Shown here one piece after another: positions 6,535 through 8,315 of a stretch of 8,315 nt of DNA; the stretch's first letter is position 1, and each line of letters starts with the position of its first letter. The DNA is taken from assembly GCA_900556765.1 (NCBI GenBank), contig USQH01000060.1:1-8315 (forward strand). The letters are read 5' to 3'. The notes below the pieces were generated by a model. The model was given only the letters and a program-made list of their open reading frames with translations. It ran no database searches and was not told where the DNA came from. The DNA is from an uncultured Oscillospiraceae bacterium (GTDB taxonomy: Bacteria; Bacillota; Clostridia; Oscillospirales; Acutalibacteraceae). Position numbers and translations under genes: made by a program.

Positions 6535-7960
6535 TTTATGCGGCAGCGGCAAATGTGACGCTATTGCGTTCGTATGCACGTCAAAAAATCTGACATTTTA
6601 CCCGATGTACATCGAAAACAACGCAGACGAATTTACTGCCTGTTTTGATTTGGCGTCCAGTTTAGGCGGCAAACCGTTGCCCACAGCGGCATGGGCGCTG
6701 CGATTCGACGGAAATACCGAACTGCAATTTGACGGCGAACGCGATTTCAGCGACAACGGCGGAATATACACTGTCGCGCTTATTTGCGACGAGCTGGGAG
6801 TAAATCTGTTCAGCAAGTGCTCACCTACCCACGTCGGAATAAAGCTGAAAATCGCCGATATTGCACTGAACACCGTGTTCAAAATATCTCAAATTGCCGC
6901 GAAAACAGGCGCTCAAAAGGGTTGTCGTGTGCTTTTCACCAGTATGTCGCGCGCATCCCTTTCCGGCAACGAAAAATACGTCTACGACGAGATAATGCGT
7001 CGTGACGAACTGAAAAAAAAGCTTGATATACAGTTTGCGCTTTCGGATAAGGGCGGAATCGGTTTTTATCTTAAAACAGCATGGTCGCTCGGAAAAAGCA
7101 ACGTCATCATACTCGATGATTACCACCCACTGGTTTACCGATTTAATTACCGCGACGATGTTAAGGTCGCACAGCTGTGGCACGCCTGTGGTGCTTTCAA
7201 GACATTCGGATACAGCCGTCTCGGTAAAGAGGGTGCGCCGCGCTTCGACGGTCACAGTCATCGCTGTTATACTCACGCATTTGTCAGCGGCGATGGGGTA
7301 CGTAAATATTACGCCGAAGCATTCGGAATACCTTTGAGCAAAGTTTATGCGACCGGTGTACCGCGCACCGACGATATGGCGGCCGTAAAGCGGACTGAAA
7401 AAGGCAGCAATGAACCGTTCACCATATTGTTTGCACCGACATTTCGCGGAAACGGTGCAAACAGTGCAAATTATCCGTATGATAAACTTGATCTTGAAAA
7501 ACTATCACAGCTATGCCGCAGAGAAAATATGCGTGTTATTTTCAAAATGCATCCTTTTATTAAACAGCGCGTGCCGATCGATGACAGTATGCGCGACGTA
7601 CTGACCGACGAATCCGACAAGCGTGAAATTAATGACATTCTCCCCTGCTGTGATCTGCTGATCACCGACTATTCATCGGTGATATACGAGGCATCGCTGC
7701 TTAATATTCCAATGCTTTTTTACACCTTTGACTTGGACGAATACATTTCATCAAGGGACTTTTATGAGCCGTTTGAGCAATTTGTCCCCGGTAAGATCGT
7801 TATGAACTTTGATGCTCTGATTAATGCTATTGAAAACCGCGAATTTAATAGCGACACATCAAAAACATTCAAAGACCGCAACTTTTCGGGCGAGATCGGT
7901 CACTCCTCAGCCCGTGTGGTAGATGTATTATTTTATGAAATACAGGCAAAATGCAAATAA
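6485..7960 (+). CDS. TarL/TarK-like polyol-phosphate transferase, second copy
   Basis: A 491-residue paralogue of the preceding protein and the last gene of the cluster. The GT-B catalytic half (about 148-485) keeps the key blocks: QLWHACGAFKT (230-240) with His233, APTFRGNG (317-324), FKMHPF (353-358) with His356, REIND (380-384), ITDYSSVIYEAS (393-404) and SRDFYEPFEQFVPGKIV (423-439). The N-terminal part is shorter and divergent: the first 140 residues hold a reduced beta-rich region and the long basic linker is largely missing. It should transfer ribitol phosphate (or glycerol phosphate) from the CDP-polyol to a lipid-linked acceptor. Bacillus W23 pairs a primase (TarK) with a polymerase (TarL), and such a split is possible here, but which copy does which is not readable. 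ATG start with GGAGG (6471-6475) 9 nt upstream, inside a strong inverted repeat. Confidence 0.86.
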   Translation: MDKPVIKSAYFKRALLFLCGSGKCDAIAFVCTSKNLTFYPMYIENNADEFTACFDLASSLGGKPLPTAAWALRFDGNTELQFDGERDFSDNGGIYTVALICDELGVNLFSKCSPTHVGIKLKIADIALNTVFKISQIAAKTGAQKGCRVLFTSMSRASLSGNEKYVYDEIMRRDELKKKLDIQFALSDKGGIGFYLKTAWSLGKSNVIILDDYHPLVYRFNYRDDVKVAQLWHACGAFKTFGYSRLGKEGAPRFDGHSHRCYTHAFVSGDGVRKYYAEAFGIPLSKVYATGVPRTDDMAAVKRTEKGSNEPFTILFAPTFRGNGANSANYPYDKLDLEKLSQLCRRENMRVIFKMHPFIKQRVPIDDSMRDVLTDESDKREINDILPCCDLLITDYSSVIYEASLLNIPMLFYTFDLDEYISSRDFYEPFEQFVPGKIVMNFDALINAIENREFNSDTSKTFKDRNFSGEIGHSSARVVDVLFYEIQAKCK

Positions 7961-8030
7961 TAACGTTTAGATGATAAAAAAATATGAATTCGATATTAAA
8001 ACTACGGCAAAGCATAGACAAAGACAACAA

Positions 8031-8068
8031 AAAACAGCGTTTGGCTTAAATAAGTCAAACGCTGTTTT
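8031..8068. terminator. Bidirectional intrinsic terminator between convergent genes
   Basis: AAAACAGCGTTTG (8031-8043) and CAAACGCTGTTTT (8056-8068) are perfectly complementary over 13 bp, and the stem extends inward by four more pairs (one G-U) to a 4-nt AAAT loop. On the plus strand it is followed by a short T-rich run, 70 nt after the second polymerase gene. On the minus strand it is followed by six Ts and further T-rich sequence, 22 nt after the dockerin gene stop. It should end both transcripts, better in the minus direction. Confidence 0.9.
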
Positions 8069-8090
8069 GTTATACACAATTTATTACTTA

Positions 8091-8315
8091 TTACAGAATG
8101 TCCTCAAAATCTTCAATACCGGAATCGACATCGCTTTCAGGCTGAGTATCGTAAACGCCGAGTATGTGAAGCTGAAGCTCAATTAAATCGCTTGCGGTAA
8201 TAATACCGTCGCCGTCGACATCATAATCGTACTGGTCATTTTCGGAGATATTGAGTATATACTGTGAAAGAGCCAGCATATCTTCGGAATCAAGTTTTCC
8301 ATCTTTATTGACATC
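8091..8315 (-). CDS. C-terminal end of a type I dockerin protein (partial)
   Basis: The last 74 residues of a gene entering from the right edge, read on the minus strand. It is open to the edge, so the start and any catalytic module are outside the window. Two calcium-binding dockerin repeats are visible: DVNKDGKLDSED (visible residues 1-12), then a helix with LALSQYIL, and DVDGDGIITASD (about 31-42), then IELQLHIL. Each has Asp or Asn at positions 1, 3, 5 and 12 with Gly at 6, the type I dockerin pattern. Dockerins bind cohesins on scaffoldins or cell-surface proteins, so the complete protein is probably secreted, perhaps a carbohydrate-active enzyme. After the second repeat comes a tail of about 20 residues rich in Asp and Glu, ending in FEDIL. 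A lone EF-hand protein is the alternative; the duplicated spacing favours dockerin. Confidence 0.85.
   Translation of the reverse strand, partial: DVNKDGKLDSEDMLALSQYILNISENDQYDYDVDGDGIITASDLIELQLHILGVYDTQPESDVDSGIEDFEDIL

Noticed and set aside
7971..8186. 71-codon plus-strand open frame after the second polymerase gene
   Set aside because: It runs through the bidirectional terminator hairpin and into the antisense of the dockerin gene, and resembles no known protein.

Overview
The window looks like a chromosomal piece of a Gram-positive gut-type Clostridia, most likely a Ruminococcus or Oscillospiraceae relative. Two things point there. A six-gene plus-strand cluster closely resembles the ribitol-type wall teichoic acid (WTA) genes tarI, tarJ, tagG/tarG, tagH/tarH and tarL/tarK. 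A convergent minus-strand gene ends in a type I dockerin, a module typical of cellulosome-forming and related fibre-degrading Clostridia. The assignment rests on protein resemblance read by eye; no search was run.

Layout: positions 1-200 are a leader with a candidate sigma-A promoter and a perfect 10-bp hairpin, and no recognisable gene. Then come, all on the plus strand, a CpsB/YwqE-type PHP-domain tyrosine phosphatase (201-905), TarI cytidylyltransferase (979-1683), TarJ ribulose-5-phosphate reductase (1710-2726), the TagG-type ABC permease (2738-3568), a TagH-type ATPase with a fused Wzt-like C-terminal domain (3582-4769), and two tandem TarL/TarK-like polyol-phosphate transferases (4783-6456 and 6485-7960). 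Gaps from tarI onward are 11 to 28 nt, so these six genes are very likely co-transcribed. A strong bidirectional terminator (8031-8068) separates the operon from the dockerin gene, which runs in from the right edge (8091-8315, minus).

Working together: TarJ reduces ribulose 5-phosphate to ribitol 5-phosphate and TarI activates it to CDP-ribitol. The two large transferases then add ribitol phosphate to a lipid-linked acceptor on the cytoplasmic face, and TagGH exports the polymer. The acceptor-building genes (tagO/tarO, tagA/tarA, tarB, tarF) are not in the window. CpsB may tune a tyrosine-kinase-controlled step of envelope polymer synthesis.

The most unusual signal is an almost perfect 14-bp inverted repeat (13 of 14 pairs) that pairs the ribosome binding site of the second polymerase gene with its own codons 13-17. 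It suggests RNA-level control or translational coupling of the second polymerase. The Wzt-like domain on the exporter ATPase and the divergent N-termini of the paired polymerases are the next most interesting points.
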